Assembly: GCA_015233155.1 (NCBI GenBank)
Contig: JADFYG010000056.1
Location: 1 to 40,727 of the forward strand
Reading direction: 5' to 3'
DNA from: Candidatus Rifleibacteriota bacterium
GTDB taxonomy: Bacteria; Muiribacteriota; Ozemobacteria; Ozemobacterales; Ozemobacteraceae
DNA length: 40,727 bases
Positions 16,517 through 25,427 of this stretch are shown piece after piece (within the stretch, counting starts at the first letter, position 1; each line of letters begins with the position of its first letter). The position numbers were made by a program, and so were the translations under genes. Under the pieces are notes generated by a model that saw only the letters and a program-made list of their open reading frames with translations, did not search any database and had not been told where the DNA came from.

Positions 16517-17317
16517 ATGCGAAGGGACTATTCTTTTCAACTCAGCGGGAATAACAATCGGGGCGTGTTGCTCCTTCATGGCTTGACCGGCTCTCCAAGC
16601 GAGGTTCATAGAGTCGGTCGAGGCTTACATGAACGCGGCTTTTCAGTTATTGCGCCGACTCTCGCGGGCCACGGTGGAACCATGGAAGAGCTGACGGAAA
16701 CCAGATGGCAGGATTGGTATGAATCAGCACATGAGGCACTTCTCCGATTACGTGGTCAGGTCGGACAAGTTTATACTGCTGGTCTCAGCATGGGAGCGGT
16801 GCTTTCTCTCAAGCTGGCCATCGATTTTCCCGACATCAGCGCCGTCGGGGTTTATGGCATTACCTTGAAATACGATGGCTGGAATATTTCCCCCATACGC
16901 TTGCTTACGCCGTTTTTGCCGAAGCTTGTTCGATTGCCCTGGTTACGCGAACTCTCTTTTGAGGAAACACATCCTTTTGGAATCAAAAATGATAGTCTTC
17001 GGGAACGCATAATCCGTCGCATCGCACATGACCAGGAAGGAACTCTCCCCGCTACGCCATGGAAGAGCCTGTTCCAGCTCTTCCTGCTGAATCAGAAAGT
17101 TAAAGCCGGTCTTTCTCGCGTCAAATGTCCGGTCATTTTGTTCCACGCCACGGAAGATGATATTTGCAGCATCAACAGCAATGCCATATATGTCCAGGCG
17201 AGAGTCGGCGGAGTAAGTGAATTACATCGTCTGAAAAACAGTTACCACATGGTGACGATAGACTCCGACCGCGACGAGCTCATTACGAAGACCGCCGATT
17301 TTTTTGAGCGAAACTGA
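16517..17317 (+). CDS. Alpha/beta hydrolase (Est30/serine aminopeptidase S33-like)
   Basis: This 266-aa cytoplasmic alpha/beta hydrolase has the oxyanion segment LLLHGLTGSPSE, nucleophile elbow GLSMGA with Ser91, an acidic residue in HATEDDICS and the histidine in NSYHMVTID. The arrangement resembles thermostable carboxylesterase Est30 and monoglyceride-lipase-like proteins. It starts nine bases after the SMR gene, within the same cluster. It may cleave an ester or amide, or transfer an acyl group, on the pathway product. No signal peptide or membrane segment is visible. Confidence 0.85.
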   Translation: MRRDYSFQLSGNNNRGVLLLHGLTGSPSEVHRVGRGLHERGFSVIAPTLAGHGGTMEELTETRWQDWYESAHEALLRLRGQVGQVYTAGLSMGAVLSLKLAIDFPDISAVGVYGITLKYDGWNISPIRLLTPFLPKLVRLPWLRELSFEETHPFGIKNDSLRERIIRRIAHDQEGTLPATPWKSLFQLFLLNQKVKAGLSRVKCPVILFHATEDDICSINSNAIYVQARVGGVSELHRLKNSYHMVTIDSDRDELITKTADFFERN

Positions 17318-17321
17318 TTTT

Positions 17322-18440
17322 ATGATCGATGTCGTAATAACCGAAACGATCCGGGATATCGATTGTAAGACCTGGAATGACTGTTTCCCGGGGGAGCTTG
17401 AAAATTACGAAACATACAGAGCCATCGAAGAGTCGGGCATCCCCGGCTTTTCTTATGGTTACGCACGGGTGCTCGAAAATGGCGTTTGCGTCGCCGCCTC
17501 CGCGTTTTTTTTGACCGAGTATGCTCTTGATACGACTGTCCAGGGATATTGGAAGACACTTTTCGGCGCCTTCAAACAATTTGTTCCATGGATGATGACA
17601 CTCAAGCTTCTCTGCATCGGATCGCCCGAAACGGAAAATGCGCATCTCGGATTTCATCCGTCAGTAGAGGAACCCTGCAAACCCGAGATGCTGGGACGGC
17701 TTTTGCGCGAGACGGAGCGTTTCGCTCGCAGTCGCGGCTATTGGCTTCTGGCAGTAAAAGACGTTCCTGCACGACAAAGGGCGCTGTGGGAAGAAGTCGC
17801 GGTTCCGCGCGGATTCACGCCACTGGCCAGTCTTCCCACCGCGGTTCTCCCGATTCGGTTTCGCTCAATCGATGAGTATCTTGCATCAATCAGTCATGCG
17901 ACCCGCAAAGACATGCGCAGAAAGCTGCGTAATGCCTCGAAGGTTCGCGTCGAGTTGAAACGCGATATTCATGACGTGATCGGGCCCATAATGGAGATGT
18001 ATCGTGATACAAAAGAGCGAAGCGACTGGACTTTCGAAGACCTCACTCCGACTTATTTCCTTGAAACATTGCATCAAATGGGCGACAGGGCACTGTGCCC
18101 CATCTATTATCTGGAAGACCGACCGATCGGATTCAATCTTCTTTTTCTCGATCAGACGCGTATGATAGACAAATTTTTCTGCATGGATTCAGCGGTTGGC
18201 CGAACGGTTAATCTGTATTTCAAGAGCTGGTTCGTGAATGTTGGAATCTGTATAGAGCGCGGTTTGTCAGTCTACCAAAGCGGGCAAGTCGGGTATGCCA
18301 ACAAGTTGCGATTGGGAAGTGTCCTGCTTCCGAACTGGATGTATTTCAAGCATCGAAACCCCGCCATTCATATGCTCCTGTGTTGGCTTTCACCGATTCT
18401 TGAAGTCAATCAGGATGCTGTCGCGCTCGGCAAAGTGTAG
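17322..18440 (+). CDS. FemAB-like GNAT N-acyltransferase
   Basis: This roughly 372-aa protein has the size and layout of the FemAB-like/COG3146 GNAT group (peptidogalycan-type proteins). A divergent N-terminal domain is followed by a C-terminal acyltransferase domain with HATRKDMRRKLRNASKVRVE, MYRDTKERSDWTFEDLTP and CPIYYLEDRPIGFNLLFL. In other proteins this fold transfers acyl or aminoacyl groups to amines. The ATG at 17322 lies four bases after the hydrolase stop; an upstream in-frame TTG overlaps that gene. In context it probably acylates the amine made by the aminotransferase or hydrolase. The acyl donor is unknown. Confidence 0.72.
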   Translation: MIDVVITETIRDIDCKTWNDCFPGELENYETYRAIEESGIPGFSYGYARVLENGVCVAASAFFLTEYALDTTVQGYWKTLFGAFKQFVPWMMTLKLLCIGSPETENAHLGFHPSVEEPCKPEMLGRLLRETERFARSRGYWLLAVKDVPARQRALWEEVAVPRGFTPLASLPTAVLPIRFRSIDEYLASISHATRKDMRRKLRNASKVRVELKRDIHDVIGPIMEMYRDTKERSDWTFEDLTPTYFLETLHQMGDRALCPIYYLEDRPIGFNLLFLDQTRMIDKFFCMDSAVGRTVNLYFKSWFVNVGICIERGLSVYQSGQVGYANKLRLGSVLLPNWMYFKHRNPAIHMLLCWLSPILEVNQDAVALGKV

Positions 18441-18544
18441 CTATTAACAATGATAAGTTCAAATGCTGGAATGACAAAACTCAAATTCTATTTTTCCTGT
18501 TTGGGTCGCATTTAGAACTATGCATACCGTCGACTATTAATCAC

Positions 18545-19051
18545 ATGTCGGAAAAACAGGAATTATCTACGCATTCATCTACAGAGCCTTTATCGCCCGG
18601 TGCCACTGCTTCCGGCTCATTTGAAACCCGGCAGCCGCGTGAGCGCCGTCGATTCCCGTGGCTGTGGTTGTTATTGCCTCTTCTCGACACGGCCAGTCAA
18701 ATCCTGATGAAACAAGCCTCTATTCCCCTTCGGGACGTTGTTTTCGGCTGGGGATGGTTATCCATGGGAATAGCATCACCGTATCTGTGGGGCTCCATTG
18801 CATGCGACATATCCAGTCTTGTTGTATGGATCGGTATTTTAAAAGGAACCGATCTGAGTTTTGCCTACCCGCTTACCGGAGTAACTTACATTTCAATCGC
18901 AGTTTCCGGGCGATTTATCTTTAACGAACCCATCAGTTTTACTCATCTGGTTGGAATTATGCTGATCATGCTCGGGGTCGCGCTTATTTCTTCTGAACCC
19001 GATTCTGATTCCGGCCGCACCTCATTACCGAAAAATGAAAAAGCAGCGTGA
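18545..19051 (+). CDS. SMR/EamA-type half-transporter (second of two)
   Basis: This 168-aa protein has four membrane segments from residue about 38: PWLWLLLPLLDTASQILMKQ, then SIACDISSLVVWIGIL, FAYPLTGVTYISIAVSGRFI and HLVGIMLIMLGVALIS. The YP...S..GRFIF.E core matches the first half-transporter at 16073 and the SMR family. An N-terminal Ser/Thr/Arg-rich tail of about 37 residues is unusual for the family. A 104-base gap separates it from the GNAT gene, longer than within the rest of the cluster, so it may have its own promoter. No ribosome binding site is evident. Confidence 0.75.
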   Translation: MSEKQELSTHSSTEPLSPGATASGSFETRQPRERRRFPWLWLLLPLLDTASQILMKQASIPLRDVVFGWGWLSMGIASPYLWGSIACDISSLVVWIGILKGTDLSFAYPLTGVTYISIAVSGRFIFNEPISFTHLVGIMLIMLGVALISSEPDSDSGRTSLPKNEKAA

Positions 19052-19056
19052 GTGTG

Positions 19057-19308
19057 TCAACGAACAGAGGTCTTGGCATGCTTCTCACCGTTTAGGTATA
19101 CATCATGGTTTTCGGCGAAATCTTTGGGAGCCTCAATTCTAATTCGAGAGAGAGACTGCAGCAGTCGTGTTTTTTTTGCAGATTTCTTACCTTGAACAAT
19201 ACCTTTGATGATATCATACAATCTTTTCAAATCAGGCTCTTTGAGTTGATCGACTGCTCGCAACACAAGCTGTTTCGTAGTCAAAGTGAAATTTCCTTCC
19301 TGTATCAT
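19057..19308 (-). CDS. Antitoxin-like protein (DUF2281/VapB-type tail), orphan
   Basis: The last part of this 83-aa frame, LSRIRIEAPKDFAENHDVYL followed by NGEKHA, resembles the C-terminal toxin-binding tail of small antitoxins with the pattern APEDFxxNxDxYLxGEK. An N-terminal helix (KQLVLRAVDQLKEPDLKRL) precedes it. No toxin gene adjoins it on either side, so it appears to be an orphan. I start at the ATG at 19308; the frame is open to a TTG at 19362. It faces the SMR gene tail-to-tail with a five-base gap. Confidence 0.6.
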   Translation of the reverse strand: MIQEGNFTLTTKQLVLRAVDQLKEPDLKRLYDIIKGIVQGKKSAKKTRLLQSLSRIRIEAPKDFAENHDVYLNGEKHAKTSVR

Positions 19309-19438
19309 ACCATAGTCAAACGTCCGGAAAATCAGCCCGATTGTTCCAGAAATATCGGGCAAAGCGCCGATGTTAATTAAGTGTATGTGATTTTAGCATT
19401 GGGTCAGGGTGTGGGCAAACACTACTGTCATTGAAGCA

Positions 19439-19592
19439 GGGCAAACGCATTAAAAGTTCTGTGGTAGGGCGCGACCGCCGGGCGCGCCGCTTTGCGCTTC
19501 GGCGTGCCCGGCGGTCGCGACCTACCATAGTCATCGTTCCTGTGTCGAGAGCCGCGTTATAGGCCTAATCCCGATTTTTAGTGCGTTTGCCC
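19439..19592. repeat. Nested inverted-repeat element (MITE-like)
   Basis: Outer arms GGGCAAACGCATTAAAA (19439-19455) and TTTTAGTGCGTTTGCCC (19576-19592) are inverted with one mismatch. They enclose a strong inner palindrome at 19462-19527 with 28-base arms (one mismatch, one G-T pair), beginning TGGTAGGGCGCGACC. Imperfect direct repeats GTCATTGAAGC (19427-19437) and GTCAATGAAGC (19595-19605) flank the whole and may be a target-site duplication. The element borders the 3' end of the hybrid kinase gene. Confidence 0.65.
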
Positions 19593-19595
19593 CGG

Positions 19596-22500
19596 TCAAT
19601 GAAGCTTAAGTTTTTCGAGAAGGCTCTCAAGTGCCTGGAGGGCTTCATCAAAGGAAAGCCTGGCAACGTTTTTTTCCAGTTCTTTGAATTCTGCGAATTG
19701 TGAAAGGCTGTTTCCCCACTCTTTTTGAATACTCATCAGTTGTTCTCCGGCATCAAAACTGTCATTCTGTAACGACTCCCGGAGCTTCAAAAGCGGCTCG
19801 AGGGAATCAGAAACCGGCCGCAGTTCTATTGTGCTATTTTCCGGCACTGATCCATACAAACTAGCAGCGGGGAGTTCGATTGCCATGATGGCGGAATAAA
19901 CATTTGTTAATTCCTGTCTGAGTAGGGAAAACTGTTGCGCAACTCCGCTGGTCTCTTCTTCTTTTGCCTTTTCCTCGAGACTGCCGGTGAGTTCAAATAC
20001 TTTTGTCGCTCCAAGATTTCCTGCTACCCCTTTAAAACTGTGCGCCAGAAAACGAATTTTCTCAAAGGAACTTCCCTTAATGGCTTGTTGAAAATCATCA
20101 ACTGTTTTCTGACCTAACTCTATAAACCTTGTCAGAAGCTTACGATACTTGGGTATATTTCCATTAAGCCTCTCTAAGCCTCTCTCAGTATCAATTCCCG
20201 GAATTTTTGGAAAAACGGGTGATGATGATTCCTCTGAAATTTCTTCGGTATCCAAAAGCTCGTTCGGGAAAAGATATTTTTGAAGTTTTTCTTTCAGAAC
20301 CAGAGGATCTATCGGCTTTGTAATACGATCGTTCATGCCCGCGTTCAAAATTTTCAAACGGTCCTCGGCAAAAGCGTGGGCCGTCATTGCCAAAATCGGC
20401 ATGTTTTCAAAACGAGGATCCCGCCTGATTTGTCCGGTTGCCTCAAATCCGTCCATTTCGGGCATTTGAATATCCATCAGGATAAGATCAAAAGTTTGGG
20501 GAGCGCTTCCCAAAACTTTAGCAACAGCTTCACGGCCATTTCCGACCATGTCAACAATCATCCCCCACCCTTCCAGCATTTCACGTGCAATTTCCTGATT
20601 GAAATCGTTGTCCTCAGCAACCAGAAGCCGGCACCCCCTGATTTGACTTCCAAGGTCTGAAAGAGGCTTTTTGCCGCTGGCAAGAGGTTCCCGAGGCGCC
20701 AGAATCCGAACAAGAGAATCAAAAAGTGTGGAAGCCGAAAAAGGCTTCACTAAAATCCCGTCAACCCCTGCCTCCAACAAATCCTGCTTTTCCTTTTCCC
20801 CGGCAAAGGAAGAAATCATGAGGATTGCCGGGACACTCGCAAGCAAAGACGTTTTTTTGATTTCTTCAACAAGCTCAACCTCCTGTGCAGTAACGTTCTT
20901 GCTTTCAATCATCAGGACTGTATAGGGCATGGCGGAATCGTTTTCCCTGATTTCCACCATGGCTTCCTCTTTCGAGAAAACCGGTTTTACAAAAAATGGA
21001 AATCTCTTGAGAATCCTCAGATTAGAGCCCTGTTCCTGCTGACTGTTACTGTAAAGAAGCACACGAAGTCCATTAAAAATGTCATGAAAAACCCCGGGAG
21101 TCTCTTTCTCCATCGAACTGATCCGAAACCAACAACCAAACCGGAATGTACTCCCCTGGTCCAGGTGGCTCTCAACCTGTATTTCTCCACCCATGCTTTT
21201 AAGCAGTCGTTTGCATATGCTCAAACCAAGTCCCGTTCCCCCGAATTTCCGTGTCGTCGAATCATCGGCTTGAGTGAAGGGCGAAAAAATCCTGGCTTTC
21301 TGCTCCTCGGACATTCCAACTCCCGTATCATGTACAACAAAACCGATTTTTACCTTGTCATCATTCTTGTCAATGAGATCAACTTTTAACTCGACATGAC
21401 CTTTTTCAGTAAACTTAACTGCGTTGCCAATCAGATTAACCAGAATTTGCCCAAGTCTAAGTGGGTCTCCAATGAGTTTTGAAGGAACTGCCGGAGAAGC
21501 ATCGACACGAAGTTCAAGTCCCTTGTCCTGAGCTTTGTGACAGACCACGGCCAAAACGTTGTCGATTACTGCATCAAACTCAAAGTCAAGATTCTCAATC
21601 TCAAGTTTTCCCGCCTCAATTTTGGAAAAATCCAGTATGTCATTGATAATACCAAGCAGAATATTTCCTGATATTTGTATTTTTCTGACAAAATCGAACT
21701 GTTTTGGAGCCAACTCAGTGTGCATGAGAAAACCGGAGAATCCAATTATGGCATTTAGCGGCGTCCGAATTTCATGGCTCATGTTGGCTACAAAAATACT
21801 CTTGGCATGGTTGGCAACATTTGCCTCATCACGGGCCTGAACAAGTTCTTCGGTTTTTTTTGTCAACTGCCTGGTTCTTTCCTCGACAATTCGCTCTAAA
21901 TTATCTCTGTGGCGCCAGATTTCCATGCTCCATTCCTGGGTAGTAAGAAGCAGCTCATTGAACCTCTCGGCCAGGGTTGCAACTTCGAGAGGACCCGCTA
22001 CAGGAACTCGGCGGGAATAGTTTTTGTCGCTATTAATATTTTCCATTATTTCAACTAAGTCGAGAATCGGATTCGAAATTGATCTCATTTGCTTTGAAAA
22101 CAAATACGAAGTCAAAATAATTGTAATAATTCCTAGAGAGACAAAAAGAATGGTTGCCCAAATCAAATGTGAAATCATCGGAGAATCGTCGTAAAGAATT
22201 TGAACGAATCCACGGATCTCACCCCTCATAGTAATAGGCTCTATGATGGAAATCGTGCGAAAGCTGATGGAAACATCCCGGTGAAGGGGAAACTCGGGGT
22301 TTCCGGTCGGCTCCTCTTCCACCTCTTTTTCCCGGACATAGGTTGCAAATAAAGTTCCATTTTTGTCGAATATTTTTCCCATCAGGACGTGGGGAACGCT
22401 TTTCAATGAGGACAGAATTTCTTCACCGGTGTTCCTGTCTCCGAAAGATATAGCGGCAGTGCTGTTGTTGCCGACAATTGTGGCTTGTACTATCAGATTT

Positions 22501-22676
22501 CTTATCACGCTATTTTTGATATTAAAGGCTTCCCAGGCAATAGTACAAAGGATAATCAGGAATATGGCCAGACCGACCGAAACCAGATTCATCCGGAGAA
22601 GCTGGAGGTTGATCTTTTCCCTGAAAACGGGCGTCGGCTGCCGCCCTGTTTCAGAAATAACGGAGGACTGGCTCAT
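19596..22676 (-). CDS. Hybrid sensor histidine kinase (CHASE8-HAMP-HisKA-HATPase-REC-REC-HPt)
   Basis: This 1026-aa inner-membrane kinase has a first membrane helix at about 33-50, a periplasmic CHASE8-like sensor region, a second helix, a HAMP linker and HisKA with phospho-acceptor His301 (MSHEIRTPLNAIIGFS). HATPase boxes follow (LVNLIGNAVKFTEKG, DTGVGM, GGTGLGLSI). The first receiver-like domain lacks the phospho-acceptor aspartate (MIESKNV at that place). The second is complete with Asp735 in LMDIQMPEMDG. An HPt domain has His879 in AHSFKGVAGNLGA. It is the last gene of a TonB receptor-YfiR-kinase operon, so the periplasmic part may sense the state of those partners. Confidence 0.92.
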   Translation of the reverse strand: MSQSSVISETGRQPTPVFREKINLQLLRMNLVSVGLAIFLIILCTIAWEAFNIKNSVIRNLIVQATIVGNNSTAAISFGDRNTGEEILSSLKSVPHVLMGKIFDKNGTLFATYVREKEVEEEPTGNPEFPLHRDVSISFRTISIIEPITMRGEIRGFVQILYDDSPMISHLIWATILFVSLGIITIILTSYLFSKQMRSISNPILDLVEIMENINSDKNYSRRVPVAGPLEVATLAERFNELLLTTQEWSMEIWRHRDNLERIVEERTRQLTKKTEELVQARDEANVANHAKSIFVANMSHEIRTPLNAIIGFSGFLMHTELAPKQFDFVRKIQISGNILLGIINDILDFSKIEAGKLEIENLDFEFDAVIDNVLAVVCHKAQDKGLELRVDASPAVPSKLIGDPLRLGQILVNLIGNAVKFTEKGHVELKVDLIDKNDDKVKIGFVVHDTGVGMSEEQKARIFSPFTQADDSTTRKFGGTGLGLSICKRLLKSMGGEIQVESHLDQGSTFRFGCWFRISSMEKETPGVFHDIFNGLRVLLYSNSQQEQGSNLRILKRFPFFVKPVFSKEEAMVEIRENDSAMPYTVLMIESKNVTAQEVELVEEIKKTSLLASVPAILMISSFAGEKEKQDLLEAGVDGILVKPFSASTLFDSLVRILAPREPLASGKKPLSDLGSQIRGCRLLVAEDNDFNQEIAREMLEGWGMIVDMVGNGREAVAKVLGSAPQTFDLILMDIQMPEMDGFEATGQIRRDPRFENMPILAMTAHAFAEDRLKILNAGMNDRITKPIDPLVLKEKLQKYLFPNELLDTEEISEESSSPVFPKIPGIDTERGLERLNGNIPKYRKLLTRFIELGQKTVDDFQQAIKGSSFEKIRFLAHSFKGVAGNLGATKVFELTGSLEEKAKEEETSGVAQQFSLLRQELTNVYSAIMAIELPAASLYGSVPENSTIELRPVSDSLEPLLKLRESLQNDSFDAGEQLMSIQKEWGNSLSQFAEFKELEKNVARLSFDEALQALESLLEKLKLH

Positions 22677-22719
22677 GCGACTGCTTCAGAAAGCCGGAAA
22701 AGGCGATCGGCTTCGTGAA

Positions 22720-23292
22720 TCATTTTATAACCTTCTTTGCCAGCACAAGCAGTTTGGCACTGATATTCAAATGAGCTTTTCTGCAACGCTTTAAATTTGC
22801 AATAAACTGGACCCGATTATTTTCCAGGGTAAAGGCGATCATTCCACCCTGATCAATAAAACTTTCTCCCTCTCCCACCGTTAGAACAGGTTTATCGGAA
22901 ATCAAACTTTGAATTGCAACAAAAGCATCCTGACTGGTTCTCGGAAAAAATAAAATATTGAAACTGGAAATATATTCATCTTTGGGAAACAAGCGCCTCA
23001 CTTTAAAGGCAAAACCACAACCTCCATCAGCTTGGGAAATTTCTTCGGGAAGCAGGTCGCCAAAAGGATCATTCCCGACTACTCCGACATTAATAGGAAC
23101 TGTGGCATTGTCAGAAACATCAGATGGCCATTCAACAAAATCGGCCAATTTCAGAAGAAATGCCGCTTTGACTTTATATTCCGCGAATGGAGCCCCAAAG
23201 ACTCCCATTGGCATAATGAAAACTTTCGAAAAGAGAATAAGAACAAGCAGGATGCGCGGAAACAGTTCTGACTTTCTCATATGAAGCTTCAT
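22720..23292 (-). CDS. YfiR-family periplasmic protein (DUF4154)
   Basis: This 190-aa exported protein has an N-terminal signal (LLVLILFSKVFIMPMGVFG) and the YfiR/DUF4154 pattern: YKVKAAFLLKLADFVEWP, INVGVVGNDPFGDLLP, FNILFFPRTSQ, VLTVGEGESFIDQGGMIAF and the ending ISAKLLVLAKKV. In Pseudomonas, YfiR represses the diguanylate cyclase YfiN; other members sit beside sensor kinases. Its ATG overlaps the TonB receptor stop codon by one base, so the two are probably translationally coupled. The kinase gene follows after 43 bases. It may signal periplasmic or outer-membrane conditions to the kinase. Confidence 0.85.
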   Translation of the reverse strand: MKLHMRKSELFPRILLVLILFSKVFIMPMGVFGAPFAEYKVKAAFLLKLADFVEWPSDVSDNATVPINVGVVGNDPFGDLLPEEISQADGGCGFAFKVRRLFPKDEYISSFNILFFPRTSQDAFVAIQSLISDKPVLTVGEGESFIDQGGMIAFTLENNRVQFIANLKRCRKAHLNISAKLLVLAKKVIK

Positions 23293-25337
23293 CAGAAAAA
23301 CCAGGTTGCCTTCAGAAAATATGAGCGCGGAATCTGGCTGGGAACATAATCTCCGTTCGCCGGGCCATTATCTACAGGAAACTCCCTTTGTCTATCGTGA
23401 AGCAGATTCTGGCCGGTCAGACTTAACTCGAAATATGTACTGGGCCGCCAACCCAGTCTTACATTTAAAATGTCATTCCGGGCATTTCGACTGTCACGAT
23501 GCGAAGAATTATCGGAATCGGTTTCATAAAAATCATCATTATAGGAAAGATCGAATTCCAGATCTTTTCTTACATCCCAGTAGGTTCTCATGAACAATTG
23601 CCTTGGAGAAAACACGGAAACGGGATATGAGTCCGAACTCTCCTTGTTCTCGGACATTCCCCCCACGAGTCGAAACTCCTTAAGGGGTTTCCACTGAAAT
23701 GACAACTCCGCTCCCGTGAGGAAAAGCTGTCCATCATTCTTCTGCTGGATCTGCGGCGGGAGTCCACCGGCATCGGAGGCGCGAATAAACTCTGCGCGGG
23801 CGAGGTCAGAATAATCCTGTTTGAAAAGTGCCAGGTCAAAAGAAATCTTTTTATTTGGCAGGTAACGATATCCGAACTCTTCTGACCTCATGATTTCCGA
23901 CTGCTGTGAAGCATTACCGATTTCCTGGTTTTGAAATTCATCACCGGGGCCACTCGAAATATTCAGTGTCTTCCCATTACTCGAGTGTTCTTCAATCGAG
24001 GGAACACGGCGGGACTCAGTCAAAGCCGCCCAAAAATTGTGTTTTTCACGTGGCTTCCAGAAAAGCCTTGTGCTTGGTTGTCCTTCAGTACCTACGTAGG
24101 GATGATGATAAATCTTCGTTCCAAAGGTCCAAAAAAGCTTCTGCGGTTTCAGAGTGACCTGATCCTGGAAAAAACAGCTTTGGATCCCGATGGTATCTTC
24201 AGGTGGCGTGAATTCATACGTTCTGCCGGCGGGAATGGAATATTTTATTGACCGGTACCCAAAACCCCAGACAATTTCCTGGGACCGACTGGGGATAAAG
24301 CGATGCTGCAAATCCAGATCGAGCGTGTCAATGTATTCTTCATGATTTGCATCTATTCGACGCGCCCTGTCAAAGTAAAACTGGAGCTTCAATTCGCTAT
24401 CCGGACTGAAGGTCTGCATAAGTAAAACCCGGAAATGGCCACCTGAAACCGACGTCTGAGAAGTTGTCAAAGGTGCTGGACCATGATGCCCCGGCGGTCT
24501 CGGAGAAAATTCCTGGACGATTTCCTCATGGCTGTTTCCGCCATACGCACTTGCATCAAGCGTCATCTGGCGGGAATGCGAAGACTCCCAATCCGCTCGT
24601 AACCCAAAGCGATACTGGTCGTAATCGTCGATTCCGCGATTTCCATTACTCTTATAGAAGGGATCGTTTTCGAAGGTCTTGAAATAAAACCGGAATGCGC
24701 CATTCCCTTCTAAATTTGCGCCGTAGCGATAACTGAAATCCGACTTATCAGGACTTTTCCCGACTGAAACCAAACCGCCTTTTGTATCCTTCGCGGACTT
24801 AGTGACAACGTTAACGATGCCGTTAACAGCATTCGCACCCCATGTGGTTCCACCGGGACCGCGGACAATTTCCACTCGTTCAATGTCTTCAAGAAGGGTA
24901 TCCTGAACATCCCACCAGACTCCTCCAAACAAGGGGGAATATATGCTCCGGCCATCTATCAATACTAATAAGTTCCGGGAAAAACGATCATTGATTCCCC
25001 GGGCTGAAATAGCCCAGTTGCTGCCATCTATCCGCGCGACATTAATCCCGGGACCAAGTCGAAGAATATCCGGAAGAGTCTTCGCTCCGCTCCTGCGAAT
25101 ATCCTCAGCTGTAATGACAAAAACCGCTGCGGGAGTTTCATAAACTTTTTCCGGGCGCCGCGAAACAGAGGTAATGACGGGAATGACCTCTAATTTCATG
25201 AGTTCGTCAATGCTCAGGTTGGAAAGTTCAAGAGGCTTTCCCCAAAGACATGTGACTGGCAAAACCCATAGTGCAAAAATAAGGAAAAGTGTGAAAACGT
25301 GTCTATATGAGAGGGAGTTGCAATATTCACGAAACAT
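23292..25337 (-). CDS. TonB-dependent outer-membrane receptor
   Basis: This roughly 681-aa receptor has a signal peptide (HVFTLFLIFALWVLPVTC) and a plug domain with YETPAAVFVITAEDIRRSGA, LPDILRLGPGINVARIDG, RNLLVLIDGRSIY, RVEIVRGPGGTTWGANAVNG and IVNVVTK. A 22-stranded-type barrel follows, ending in FLKATWFF with the terminal phenylalanine used for BAM insertion. The frame is open to 25427, but that extension is made partly of a REP palindrome (25343-25367), so I take the methionine at 25337. The plug resembles colicin I/vitamin B12-type receptors; the ligand is unknown. It is first in an operon with the YfiR-like and kinase genes, pointing to ligand-linked signalling. Confidence 0.9.
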   Translation of the reverse strand: MFREYCNSLSYRHVFTLFLIFALWVLPVTCLWGKPLELSNLSIDELMKLEVIPVITSVSRRPEKVYETPAAVFVITAEDIRRSGAKTLPDILRLGPGINVARIDGSNWAISARGINDRFSRNLLVLIDGRSIYSPLFGGVWWDVQDTLLEDIERVEIVRGPGGTTWGANAVNGIVNVVTKSAKDTKGGLVSVGKSPDKSDFSYRYGANLEGNGAFRFYFKTFENDPFYKSNGNRGIDDYDQYRFGLRADWESSHSRQMTLDASAYGGNSHEEIVQEFSPRPPGHHGPAPLTTSQTSVSGGHFRVLLMQTFSPDSELKLQFYFDRARRIDANHEEYIDTLDLDLQHRFIPSRSQEIVWGFGYRSIKYSIPAGRTYEFTPPEDTIGIQSCFFQDQVTLKPQKLFWTFGTKIYHHPYVGTEGQPSTRLFWKPREKHNFWAALTESRRVPSIEEHSSNGKTLNISSGPGDEFQNQEIGNASQQSEIMRSEEFGYRYLPNKKISFDLALFKQDYSDLARAEFIRASDAGGLPPQIQQKNDGQLFLTGAELSFQWKPLKEFRLVGGMSENKESSDSYPVSVFSPRQLFMRTYWDVRKDLEFDLSYNDDFYETDSDNSSHRDSRNARNDILNVRLGWRPSTYFELSLTGQNLLHDRQREFPVDNGPANGDYVPSQIPRSYFLKATWFF

Positions 25338-25342
25338 CACGT

Positions 25343-25367
25343 AGGGGCGGGTTTGAAACCCGCCCCT
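25343..25367. repeat. REP-like palindrome, copy 1
   Basis: AGGGGCGGGTTT and AAACCCGCCCCT form a perfect 12-base inverted repeat around a single G. It sits just upstream of the proposed start of the TonB receptor, in the frame's open N-terminal extension. A second copy lies at 25720-25740. Confidence 0.75.
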
Positions 25368-25427
25368 GGACGATGCGTATTCACTCATGATTGTCACATA
25401 TTTTTGCAAGTTGCTGATGAAGAACAT

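Noticed and set aside
25337..25427. N-terminal extension of the TonB receptor to 25427
   Set aside because: It would encode the REP palindrome as protein and precede the signal peptide, so translation from there is unlikely.
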